Origin: Planctobacterium marinum
GTDB taxonomy: Bacteria > Pseudomonadota > Gammaproteobacteria > Enterobacterales > Alteromonadaceae
Direction of reading: 5' to 3'
Assembly (NCBI RefSeq): GCF_020687805.1
Contig: NZ_JAJEWQ010000003.1
Location: forward strand, 795,736-859,735
Length of the DNA stretch: 64,000 bases
In this document: one piece after another, positions 1 through 8,199 of the stretch
How positions within the stretch are numbered: position 1 is the first letter of the stretch
Layout of the letters: each line of letters opens with the position of its first letter
Notes under the pieces: model-generated
Databases searched by the model: none
The model's input: only the letters and a program-made list of their open reading frames with translations
What the model was told of the DNA's origin: nothing
Made by a program: the position numbers and the translations under genes

Positions 1-282
1 CAAGGCATCGTGTAGGGCTTTAATATTGGCGGGATAAAAATAAAAATTAACCGCCCAGTTATGATTCAGCAACGGGTCAATCGCGGCGTCTGCCTGCGGC
101 GCAGATTCTGACTCAGACAGCATAAATTCGGTACCATCAGCGGCAATGATACCCCAACGAAAGTGAATGAGTTCTTCCATCGGGCTGAGTAATTCAAACC
201 CCAGTGCATCCTGATAAAAGTCCAGACTTCTGAATATGTCTTTGACATTCAGCATGGGGGTCATCTTTCCGGGTCCGGTCAT
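1..282 (-). CDS. VOC (glyoxalase/bleomycin-resistance) family protein, partial
   Basis: Only the first 94 codons are visible because the gene runs off the left edge of the window; the start is the ATG at 282. After a short leader the protein reads NVKDIFRSLDFYQDALGF, the typical opening helix of vicinal-oxygen-chelate modules, followed by a strand with HFRWG and a segment FMLSESES. Members of this family bind a metal and act as glyoxalases, dioxygenases or drug-binding proteins; the substrate cannot be told from this part. The start lies 14 bp after the cheV stop on the same strand, so the two are probably cotranscribed. A functional link to chemotaxis is not implied. Confidence 0.75.
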   Translation of the reverse strand, partial: MTGPGKMTPMLNVKDIFRSLDFYQDALGFELLSPMEELIHFRWGIIAADGTEFMLSESESAPQADAAIDPLLNHNWAVNFYFYPANIKALHDAL

Positions 283-296
283 CAGTGTTTCCCTTT

Positions 297-1247
297 TTAA
301 CGTTTGCCTTCAAGCACTTCTCTCATGCGTTCCTGAGCACATTTAATCAACATATCGGGTTGGAATTTGGAAATAAAGCGGTTGCAGCCCACTTTCTCCA
401 CCATCGCCTCATTGAAATTACCACTTAACGACGTGTTCAGAGTAATAAACAGGTCTTTTAATCTGGCATCCGCTCGCACTTCAGCGGTTAACATATAACC
501 ATCCATTTCCGGCATTTCAGCGTCAGTAAACATCATTAATATTTCATCGTTGATGGATTTACCCTGGTCTGCCCACTGTTTTAATAAACGCAGCGCCTGC
601 AAACCATCCTGACGCTCTATCACCTCAATACCCACCTGCTTCAGCGATTCTTTGATCTGCTGTCTGGCAGTGTTGGAATCGTCAACAATTAAGACCCGCT
701 TGCCTTTCAGATGTTCATTGACTTCATCATCCAGAATTTCTTTGGAGACCTTAATATCATAGGAAACGATTTCAGCCAGCACCTTCTCGACATCGATGAT
801 CTCAACTATCTGCTTGCGACCTTCTAAATCAATTTGAGTAAACGCCGTCAGGTAGTTGTTTTTACCCGCGCTGTTTGGTGGCGGCAGGATCTCAGCCCAG
901 GACAAATTGGTGATACTCAAAACCGGACCGATTAAAAACCCCTGCACGGTGCGGTTGTATTCGGTGATAATCACATTGCGGTTATCACCCAAGGGCGATG
1001 GCGGCATTTTTATCGCCCGACGCAAATCCACAATGGGCACTGACAAACCACGCAGACTGGCAACTCCACACAAGTGTTCATGCGACCCAGGCATCTGAAT
1101 CATTTGCGGCACGGGGATCACTTCCCGTACCTTAAACACGTTCATAGCAAAAATCTGTTGTGAATTCAGACGAAAAAGTAAAAGCTCGAGGCGGTTTTCA
1201 CCCACTAACTTTGTACGCTGATCAACAGAGGCAAGAAGACCTGACAT
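297..1247 (-). CDS. cheV: CheV-type chemotaxis coupling protein (CheW domain plus receiver)
   Basis: This 316-residue protein has the CheV architecture. An N-terminal CheW-like coupling domain (about residues 14-160, with VREVIPVPQMIQMPG and GVASLRGLSVPIVDLR) is followed by a response-regulator receiver domain (about 183-312, opening with RVLIVDDSN). The expected phosphoacceptor is Asp242 in the MMFTDAEMPEMDG motif, and the receiver lysine is in FISKFQPD. In the family, CheV couples chemoreceptors to the CheA kinase and its phosphorylation tunes adaptation in the cytoplasm. No other che genes are in view, so it is an orphan CheV, common in gammaproteobacteria. The VOC gene follows 14 bp downstream. 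Confidence 0.93.
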   Translation of the reverse strand: MSGLLASVDQRTKLVGENRLELLLFRLNSQQIFAMNVFKVREVIPVPQMIQMPGSHEHLCGVASLRGLSVPIVDLRRAIKMPPSPLGDNRNVIITEYNRTVQGFLIGPVLSITNLSWAEILPPPNSAGKNNYLTAFTQIDLEGRKQIVEIIDVEKVLAEIVSYDIKVSKEILDDEVNEHLKGKRVLIVDDSNTARQQIKESLKQVGIEVIERQDGLQALRLLKQWADQGKSINDEILMMFTDAEMPEMDGYMLTAEVRADARLKDLFITLNTSLSGNFNEAMVEKVGCNRFISKFQPDMLIKCAQERMREVLEGKR

Positions 1248-1420
1248 TTCACACCTGTAAGCAAAGCCCAGAATTGACTGCGACTTCGTGAATTAGATTT
1301 TAAAACTTTACATCTAATGTAGTATTCGGGCAAATGTGAATGGCGATTTTTACAATTGAACCCCTGACCAGGAAAACGTATGCTGCAGACTTCAGGATGT
1401 TTTTTGAACCCGAGGTTTAG

Positions 1421-2194
1421 GTGTTAAAAAGGGCAATACTCATCAGTCAGGTGCTTTTCGGCTTGGTTTCGTTGTCGTTATTGGCAAGGGAAACACCAAC
1501 ACTGTCATTGTGCATTGACCATTACCCACCTTTGCAAATCGTACTGGAAAATGGTCTGGCAACCGGCGAAAATGTCGAAGTGGCACGACAGTTCGCACAA
1601 AATCTCGGCTATCAACTCACGTTTACCACTGATATTCCCTTTAAACGCTGCCTGCAATGGTTGGAAGATGGCGAAGTTGACCTGATGATAGGCCTGCTGG
1701 ACTCAGCACAACGACAGCAAAACTACCACATGTTTTTGTACGACGATCACACCATCAAGCGCTTTTTTATCCGCAATGAAGCGGAGGATATTTTAGACTT
1801 CTCAGACCTTGCGGGTCTCAATATCGCCGTGGTCAGAGGCGCGAGACAATTTGACCTCTTCGATAATGCGCCTGGTGGTTATTTTAACCGGGTTGCAGTC
1901 AACACCTTACCCGCCGCCTTCGGCATGTTAGCCAAAGGCCGAGTCGATGCCGTCGTTTGTACTGATTATTACGGTACCAACATTGTAAAAAGTCACCCTG
2001 AATTTACAGATTCCATAAAGCAGGCCAGTTATCAGGTAATCAATGGGACCAAAGTTTATATCGCGCTTTCCCGTCAGTCCGAATTTGCCTTTGATGCCCA
2101 ACGCATGAATCAAAAGGCAATTGAGATGTACTTATCCGGTGAGTTTGAACAATTGATGCAAACCTTCCAGCGCCACAACCCTCAGTGGTATTAG
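1421..2194 (+). CDS. Periplasmic solute-binding protein, family 3, orphan
   Basis: The 257-residue product starts at a GTG preceded by a GAGG ribosome-binding site. An N-terminal signal peptide (hydrophobic LISQVLFGLVSLSLLA, cleavage near residue 23) leads into a family-3 binding-protein fold: LCIDHYPPLQIV at the start, FKRCLQWLEDGEVDLMIGLL in lobe I, and a second-lobe segment LNIAVVRGARQFD. Such proteins bind amino acids or similar small ligands in the periplasm. No ABC permease or ATPase is adjacent, so it may be a sensor-type or scavenging orphan. Similar stand-alone proteins occur at 15478 and 55566. The ligand is unknown. Confidence 0.8.
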   Translation: MLKRAILISQVLFGLVSLSLLARETPTLSLCIDHYPPLQIVLENGLATGENVEVARQFAQNLGYQLTFTTDIPFKRCLQWLEDGEVDLMIGLLDSAQRQQNYHMFLYDDHTIKRFFIRNEAEDILDFSDLAGLNIAVVRGARQFDLFDNAPGGYFNRVAVNTLPAAFGMLAKGRVDAVVCTDYYGTNIVKSHPEFTDSIKQASYQVINGTKVYIALSRQSEFAFDAQRMNQKAIEMYLSGEFEQLMQTFQRHNPQWY

Positions 2195-2261
2195 CAAAAT
2201 TTGAAATAAAATACCAACGCGCCCGGTTTTTATTGTCAGATAATCTAACCGGACAGAACCA

Positions 2262-2723
2262 ATGAGAAAATTGTTAGTATGGTGTTTTGCTTTATTGTTT
2301 AGTGCAGCCAGTGCGGCTGACGAACCTGTGTACCGTTCCTTTTTCGGCGATGAGGCCATTGATGGTTATGACACTGTCGCCTACTGGACAGATAGTCAGG
2401 CTATTGAAGGCAAGAAAGAGTTTACCTATGAATACAAGGGTGCAAAATGGCGCTTCGCATCACAGAGCAACATGCAGTTGTTCATTGCTGATCCGGAAAA
2501 GTACCTGCCTGAGTATGGCGGTTACTGTGCCTGGGCTATGGCTGATGATCGCCTGGCAAGCGTAGACGGTGAAGCCTGGACACTGTTTGATGGCAAACTT
2601 TACCTGAATTACAACAAGAGCGTCATGGAGGACTGGCGGGAACAAAAAGCGCTGTTTGTTGAGCAAGGCAACGGATTTTACAAAGAACGATTCCCCGAGC
2701 AAGCGCAATCCGCCTGGTATTAA
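2262..2723 (+). CDS. Secreted YHS-domain protein
   Basis: A 153-residue protein with a clear signal peptide (MRKLLVWCFALLFSAASAA). The mature part matches the YHS-domain layout: AIDGYDTVAYWT, then a WRFASQSNMQLFIADPEKYLPEYGGYC stretch spread over about residues 60-92. The YHS domain takes its name from conserved Tyr-His-Ser residues in its relatives; here the region keeps the YGGYCAWAM core but not every canonical residue. Periplasmic proteins of this kind are common in marine proteobacteria and have been proposed to bind metals. It appears monocistronic, with no catalytic motif visible. Confidence 0.8.
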   Translation: MRKLLVWCFALLFSAASAADEPVYRSFFGDEAIDGYDTVAYWTDSQAIEGKKEFTYEYKGAKWRFASQSNMQLFIADPEKYLPEYGGYCAWAMADDRLASVDGEAWTLFDGKLYLNYNKSVMEDWREQKALFVEQGNGFYKERFPEQAQSAWY

Positions 2724-3007
2724 CGCCCCCCTTCAAACTAAATGTCGCTGCGCCTGCTCCTGTTAAAGTCTGCAGGCGACAGCCAGCACGGTGTATTGCA
2801 ATTGCCTTTTGACCAGGCTGGAATTCGCTATGTATCCCATATTCATCAATAGCTGCCGTTAATCAATCATTTATCGTGAGAATTTTGTCGCTTTTCACAC
2901 AAAACTCATTCCTTTGGTTATACTCTGAAAGTACTGAGAAATTGAATGCTGCCCGTTTCCCGACCAAAAGGGAAACTCACTGAACACAGCCTCTAAAGGA
3001 CCCGCGT

Positions 3008-5773
3008 TTGACCAAACCTGATTACACCATTACAGCGTCCCGTTTTGGCTATAGCAGCCTCTATCTGGCACTTTTTATTGGTTTTATCGCCACGGGATAC
3101 ATCCTCTCGTTTGTTACCTTTCAGTCACAGGTAATGCCCATCTGGTTACCCGCAGGCATCGCTCTTTCGGGTTGTTTTATCCTTGGACCGCGTTTTTATC
3201 CCGCCGTATTACTGGGCTCATTTATTTTTAACTGCTCGGTTACCCCCGGCTTTCAACTTACCGCGGTGTTTACATCGGTGGGCCTGCAAAACTTAATTAT
3301 CGCATGTGGTGCTACACTACAGGCGATTGCAGGCGCACTGCTGCTCAGGTACTGGACCGGCAACCCTCTGCACGTGGATAGCGCCAGAGTCGTCAAATTC
3401 ATTGTATTTGTTGGCGTCTTACTCAATTTGTTATCTGCCAATATCGGCGTCTGGTCATTAAGCGAATTCAATCCCAGTTACAATCACGATGACTATTGGA
3501 CCAATGTGGTTTTCTGGTGGTTGGGAGACTCGCTGGGTGTTTTGATGGCAACGCCATTGCTTCTGTGCCTGATGGAAATCAACAGTGTAAAACAACAAAT
3601 ACGACAAGCCCGTTTTGTGGTCATTTCGGCTGTGATTTGTTTGTTTGTGTCGGTAGTTTCAATCTCCTGGTTTTTTATCGAAAAAGAAAAGAATACATCG
3701 CTCAACTGGTTGCAAAAGGAAGCCCAGCAAATTGAAAACCAGGTATACAGAGAGCTTACAAAAACCATAGTGCAACTGGGAGAAGTATCCACCTTTGTTC
3801 AGCAAAATCCGGCACTCAGTAAAACTGAATTTGAAGACAAAGCCAAAGTCTATACAGCCAATTCAGAGGTGCTTAGCTCTATCTCCTGGAACCCGATTAT
3901 TGACGCTGAAGATGTGCAACAGCACGAGATGCTACTGCAGCAAATTTATCAGCATGATGTCTCTATTGAAGGTCGCCCTCTGACCCCGTCGGACCCGATT
4001 AATTATATAAAATATGTATATCCGGAAGAAGGCAACCGCAGTGCTATTGGCTACAATGTATTTTCCAACCCGGTGCGCAAAAACACTTTAAACACCATTT
4101 TGCAAAACTTTCAGCCTCGCGCCACTCCGATCGTACATCTGGTTCAGGATGAGCTGCCCATTCCCGCATTTTTGTTGTACTTTCCGGTTATTCAAAATCA
4201 ATCGACACAGCTCAGCCAGGCCAGTATTAAAGGCATGGTAACTGGCGTGTTTTACACCAAGATTCTGATGAAACAGGCCCTCAATGCCACGGATAAAGAG
4301 GTGTTTTTTGTCGAAACCTTTGAAGCAGACAAAGACATTCCGTTTTTCAAAAACTTTGAAGGAAACGATAAAGCGGTTGCACATAACTACTTCAAAACGA
4401 TTGATATCAACCTGATTGGACAATCCTGGAAAATCAAACTCACCCTGAATCAGGGGTATATCTCAGCCCGTCAAAACAATGCCTTTGGCCCGCTGTTTTT
4501 ATTGCAGGTGTTCACAGTAGCGGGCATCATTCTGATCGTGTTGATGATGAATTCGCAACAACAGTTTCTGGACAACCTGGTGGACGGCAAAACGGCCTCT
4601 TTGCGGGAAGCGACGCTAAAAGCCAAACAGGCCAGCCAGGCTAAAAGTCGATTTTTAGCCAATATGAGCCACGAGATCCGAACCCCGATGAACTCAGTAA
4701 TTGGTTTTGCACAACTTGCCAACACCAGTGACAACGTGGACGAGATAAAATTTTATCTCAATAAAATCAGCACCTCCTCGAAATTACTGCTTAACATCAT
4801 TAACGATATTTTGGATATCTCAAAAATCGAATCGAATAAATTTGAACTGAGTGTTGAGACCTTCAGTGTGTCTGAGTCAATTCACTCTGTCAGCGAGATG
4901 TTTAGTGCCTTAGCAGAAGACAAAAACCTGTACTGGCGGTTTAAAAGTGCCATCCCGCAAGACCTCTGTGTACTTGGCGACAAAACCCGCTTCGAGCAGG
5001 TATTGATGAACCTGTGCAGCAACGCACTTAAATTTACCAGTACAGGGGGGATATCGTTGCTCTGCTGGCTCACCGATTCATCAGCTGGTTATGCCAGTTT
5101 AAAAATAGATGTAATCGATACCGGAATTGGTATTTCAGAGGAAAAGCGCAAAGAGCTGTTCAAACCTTTTGTTCAGGCAGACTCCTCCACGTCCAGGCAT
5201 TTTGGCGGCACCGGTTTGGGGCTTGCCATATCAAAAGAATTAAGCCAGCTTATGCAGGGCGATATTACTATCTCTGCACATCATCCACAGGGTTCAATTT
5301 TTAGTTTCCGATCCCGCTTTTTGTTGACCGATGAGAAACCACCTCAATCTGAGGTCAGAGAGGATATCGACGTTAGTTCACTGAATTTACTGGTGGCTGA
5401 AGACAATGAAATTAATCAGCAGGTCATCGCGGCCATGTTGCAACAACTACGGGTTAACTTTCACATTGTGAGCAATGGGCAACTGGCAGTCGAGGCACTT
5501 GCTGAACAGAATTATGATGCCGTATTAATGGATTGCCAAATGCCGGTGCTTGATGGTTACGAAGCCACAAAACGACTCAGAAGTAACCGCAGTACGCAAG
5601 ATCTTCCCATCATTGCGTTGACCGCCGATGCGGATTCTCAGAGTCGTGAATATGCGCTGTCAATTGGTTTCAGTGCCCACGTGACCAAACCGGTAACCAT
5701 TGACGCACTGCGTGAATGTTTAGCCAATGTGGTTACGGACAAGCAACAATCAGACCTGAATAGTAGTATCTGA
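3008..5773 (+). CDS. Hybrid sensor histidine kinase with MASE1, CHASE-like, HisKA, HATPase and receiver domains
   Basis: A 921-residue membrane kinase starting at TTG 3008, chosen because AAAGGA lies just upstream at 2995-3000. About eight hydrophobic segments in residues 15-225 form a MASE1 sensor (VTFQSQVMPIWLPAGIALS is typical). Residues about 255-450 form a periplasmic CHASE-like domain, closed by a membrane segment near 495-510. The HisKA H-box (NMSHEIRTPMNSVIGF) has its phosphorylated histidine at about 555. HATPase N and G boxes follow (LMNLCSNALKF, DTGIGIS, GTGLGLAISKEL). The C-terminal receiver has Asp842 in LMDCQMPVLDGYEAT. No partner regulator or phosphotransfer protein is adjacent, so its output is unknown. 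Confidence 0.92.
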   Translation: MTKPDYTITASRFGYSSLYLALFIGFIATGYILSFVTFQSQVMPIWLPAGIALSGCFILGPRFYPAVLLGSFIFNCSVTPGFQLTAVFTSVGLQNLIIACGATLQAIAGALLLRYWTGNPLHVDSARVVKFIVFVGVLLNLLSANIGVWSLSEFNPSYNHDDYWTNVVFWWLGDSLGVLMATPLLLCLMEINSVKQQIRQARFVVISAVICLFVSVVSISWFFIEKEKNTSLNWLQKEAQQIENQVYRELTKTIVQLGEVSTFVQQNPALSKTEFEDKAKVYTANSEVLSSISWNPIIDAEDVQQHEMLLQQIYQHDVSIEGRPLTPSDPINYIKYVYPEEGNRSAIGYNVFSNPVRKNTLNTILQNFQPRATPIVHLVQDELPIPAFLLYFPVIQNQSTQLSQASIKGMVTGVFYTKILMKQALNATDKEVFFVETFEADKDIPFFKNFEGNDKAVAHNYFKTIDINLIGQSWKIKLTLNQGYISARQNNAFGPLFLLQVFTVAGIILIVLMMNSQQQFLDNLVDGKTASLREATLKAKQASQAKSRFLANMSHEIRTPMNSVIGFAQLANTSDNVDEIKFYLNKISTSSKLLLNIINDILDISKIESNKFELSVETFSVSESIHSVSEMFSALAEDKNLYWRFKSAIPQDLCVLGDKTRFEQVLMNLCSNALKFTSTGGISLLCWLTDSSAGYASLKIDVIDTGIGISEEKRKELFKPFVQADSSTSRHFGGTGLGLAISKELSQLMQGDITISAHHPQGSIFSFRSRFLLTDEKPPQSEVREDIDVSSLNLLVAEDNEINQQVIAAMLQQLRVNFHIVSNGQLAVEALAEQNYDAVLMDCQMPVLDGYEATKRLRSNRSTQDLPIIALTADADSQSREYALSIGFSAHVTKPVTIDALRECLANVVTDKQQSDLNSSI

Positions 5774-5858
5774 TACCGGTTTTGAGAGTACTGATAGTCT
5801 GCCCGCACCGCGCAAAAATGCTATGCTCACCTTTGCTGATTAACAAAAGGATACGATT

Positions 5859-6908
5859 ATGTTACCGCTGAAAGGCTTGCGAACAGGACTTCTGATACAT
5901 TGCCTTGTGCTTTGTGGATATGCATTTGCGGCGCCGCCAGCAGATGAAGCAACCGCGTGCGTTATGGCACTTTACCAGGGTGGCGATGACACTATGACGC
6001 TGGCAGAAATGCGTCAGCAATGCGCAGTAAAAACCGCCGCAGAACAACCGGTTAAAGACTCAGCCACCACCAAGGCCGCATCGGAACAAGTTAAACCCGG
6101 CCTGATCAGCCAACGGCTTTACAACGAATCCCGTACCCAGTTCGAACCTTTTGTGATCACACCGCACCGCATGAACTACGTGTTACCCGTATACAGCACC
6201 AACACCATTAACCGCTTACCCTATGAAAATGTTAACGGCTATCAGGAAAATCTGGCTGAAGTTGAAGCTAAATATCAATTGAGTTTTAAGGTCCCCCTGC
6301 TACAGGAAGATCTGTTTATCGATGGTGATGCCTTGTACTTTGGATTTACTTTGCAGGCCTGGTGGCAAATTTATGCCGATAACATTTCAAAGCCGTTTAG
6401 AGAAACCAACTATCAACCGGAACTGTTTTACCTCGCACCGCTGGAGTGGCATCCGTTAGGAGGCAATACTGCCTTTGTGATAGGCGCAGAACATCAGTCG
6501 AATGGCCGGACTCAGGGCCTGTCCCGTAGCTGGAACCGAATTTACGGACAATTTCTGTTCGAGAAAAACAATTTTGCGTTGTCATTTCGCCCCTGGACCC
6601 GCGTTTCCGAAGATGAAAAAGCCTCCCCGTTAGATCCCAAAGGCGATGATAACCCGGACATTGAAGATTACATGGGCCATTTTGAACTGGGCATGTTATA
6701 TCAATGGCATGACATGGAATTGATGTTTCAGGGACGCAATAACTTCTCAACACACAATGGTGCAATTGAACTGGGCCTGACCTTCCCACTGTGGGGCAAA
6801 CTTCGGGGATACGCTACCGCATTTAATGGTTACGGAGAAAGCCTGATTGATTACAACCACAAACAAACACGCTTTGGTATCGGAATTGCCCTGAACGACA
6901 TATTGTAA
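5859..6908 (+). CDS. pldA: Outer-membrane phospholipase A (PldA)
   Basis: A 349-residue protein with a signal peptide and an OMPLA barrel. The hallmark active-site segment EHQSNGRTQ places the catalytic His at 212 and Ser at 214, and the conserved Asn lies in the following SWNRIYGQ. Strand features such as LPVYSTNTINRLPYEN and the terminal RFGIGIALNDIL fit a 12-stranded outer-membrane barrel ending in a hydrophobic residue. The enzyme hydrolyses phospholipids that reach the outer leaflet, as a calcium-dependent dimer. An extra spacer of about 60 residues after the signal peptide carries two cysteines, as in many PldA proteins. The gene stands alone with an AAAGGA site upstream. Confidence 0.93.
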   Translation: MLPLKGLRTGLLIHCLVLCGYAFAAPPADEATACVMALYQGGDDTMTLAEMRQQCAVKTAAEQPVKDSATTKAASEQVKPGLISQRLYNESRTQFEPFVITPHRMNYVLPVYSTNTINRLPYENVNGYQENLAEVEAKYQLSFKVPLLQEDLFIDGDALYFGFTLQAWWQIYADNISKPFRETNYQPELFYLAPLEWHPLGGNTAFVIGAEHQSNGRTQGLSRSWNRIYGQFLFEKNNFALSFRPWTRVSEDEKASPLDPKGDDNPDIEDYMGHFELGMLYQWHDMELMFQGRNNFSTHNGAIELGLTFPLWGKLRGYATAFNGYGESLIDYNHKQTRFGIGIALNDIL

Positions 6909-7110
6909 CGGTAAGAAAGTGTTGTACTCACAAAGGTAGTTTAGCGGAGATATCCGTTGCAGAAATTATCAGCTGAACTGTCTGCCGGTGTTATGCGTTG
7001 TTAAAGTCAAAGCAATTCCGGCAAACATTTTTTCGATTCATGGCTGACAAGTCACCGTGCAACCATTACAATTCAATGAATTTATCAAAGATATACACAC
7101 TATTTTTACA

Positions 7111-8046
7111 ATGAATATAGCTAAAATCGATCTCAATTTGTTGGTTTACCTGGACGTTTTATTACGGGAAGGCAGTGTCACCAAAGCCGCGAACAAACTC
7201 AGTATCACGCAACCTGCAATGAGTAACGGTCTGCGTCGTTTGCGGGATTTGTTTAATGATCCGATTTTAGTGCGTACCAGCGAAGGCATGACACCAACAG
7301 AACGGGCCCTGCAATTACAACCGGTGATCCGCGATGTTCTGAGTAAACTGGAAGCTACCATTCAACCCGAAACCGAATTTGAGCCAGAAACCAGTGAACG
7401 GACTTTCCGTATTATGGCCAGCGATTATGCAGAATCTACGCTGCTGATGGTATTGCTGGAGCAGCTTCAGGCTTTGGCACCTCACATCTCCTTAGACGTG
7501 ATAACCCCCAGTGATGTGACCTACCATGATGTTGAACAGGGCAAGGTTGATATGGCAATCAACCGCTTTGAAGAATTGCCTTTGTCGTTTCATCAAAAAG
7601 TGGTCTGGTACGACAGCTTTTCCTGTGTTGTGAATGCAAAACATCCCTTTATTGAAAGTTTTGGCAAAGATGAATATCTGCAATCCAAACACATCTGGGT
7701 CAGTAAAACCGGCTTTGGTGTCGGTGTTGGTATTGATCCCAAAGAAATACAAAAGCTGGGGTGGGTAGATGCCGAGTTGCAAAAACAAGGTTGTGTCCGG
7801 GATATCAGTGTCTTTACCCGCCATTACCATGTGGCGCTGCAACTGGCTAAAAAGTACAACCTGATTGCCACACTTCCCACCCGGGTAGCCAAACTGTACG
7901 GTGATGATCCGGCGGTTAAAGTCATTGACCCACCGTTTGATGTGCCGCCTATTGCATTAAAAATGGCCTGGAGTCCGTTATTACAACACGACGCCGGCCA
8001 TATCTGGTTACGTCGCTTAATCACCCAGGTGGCCGAAACCTTATAG
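7111..8046 (+). CDS. LysR-family transcriptional regulator
   Basis: I place the start at ATG 7111 (311 residues), because LysR proteins normally begin just before the helix-turn-helix; an in-frame GTG at 7057 would add 18 poorly conserved residues, and neither start has a strong ribosome-binding site. The N-terminus (IDLNLLVYLDVLLREGSVTK, then LSITQPAMSNGLRRLRDLF) is a winged HTH, followed by a periplasmic-binding-like effector domain from about residue 90. It lies directly upstream of glcB with the same orientation, so regulation of the glyoxylate shunt is possible, but these regulators more often control a divergent neighbour and there is none here. The effector is unknown. Confidence 0.88.
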   Translation: MNIAKIDLNLLVYLDVLLREGSVTKAANKLSITQPAMSNGLRRLRDLFNDPILVRTSEGMTPTERALQLQPVIRDVLSKLEATIQPETEFEPETSERTFRIMASDYAESTLLMVLLEQLQALAPHISLDVITPSDVTYHDVEQGKVDMAINRFEELPLSFHQKVVWYDSFSCVVNAKHPFIESFGKDEYLQSKHIWVSKTGFGVGVGIDPKEIQKLGWVDAELQKQGCVRDISVFTRHYHVALQLAKKYNLIATLPTRVAKLYGDDPAVKVIDPPFDVPPIALKMAWSPLLQHDAGHIWLRRLITQVAETL

Positions 8047-8199
8047 TCACCATTTCATTCATGAAATTTATAACAATCATAGAGGTCATAAATTTTTATT
8101 AAGGTATTCAGCGGGCGTAAACTGAAAGAAAACACAATCAGCAACACCACTTGTTACCATGTCAGGTGTTGCGACCCTACAGTTTGAGGAAGTTGTAAT

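Noticed and set aside
2738-2784. A terminator after the YHS gene
   Set aside because: CGCCTGC and GCAGGCG can pair, but the stem is interrupted, the loop is long and no T run follows.
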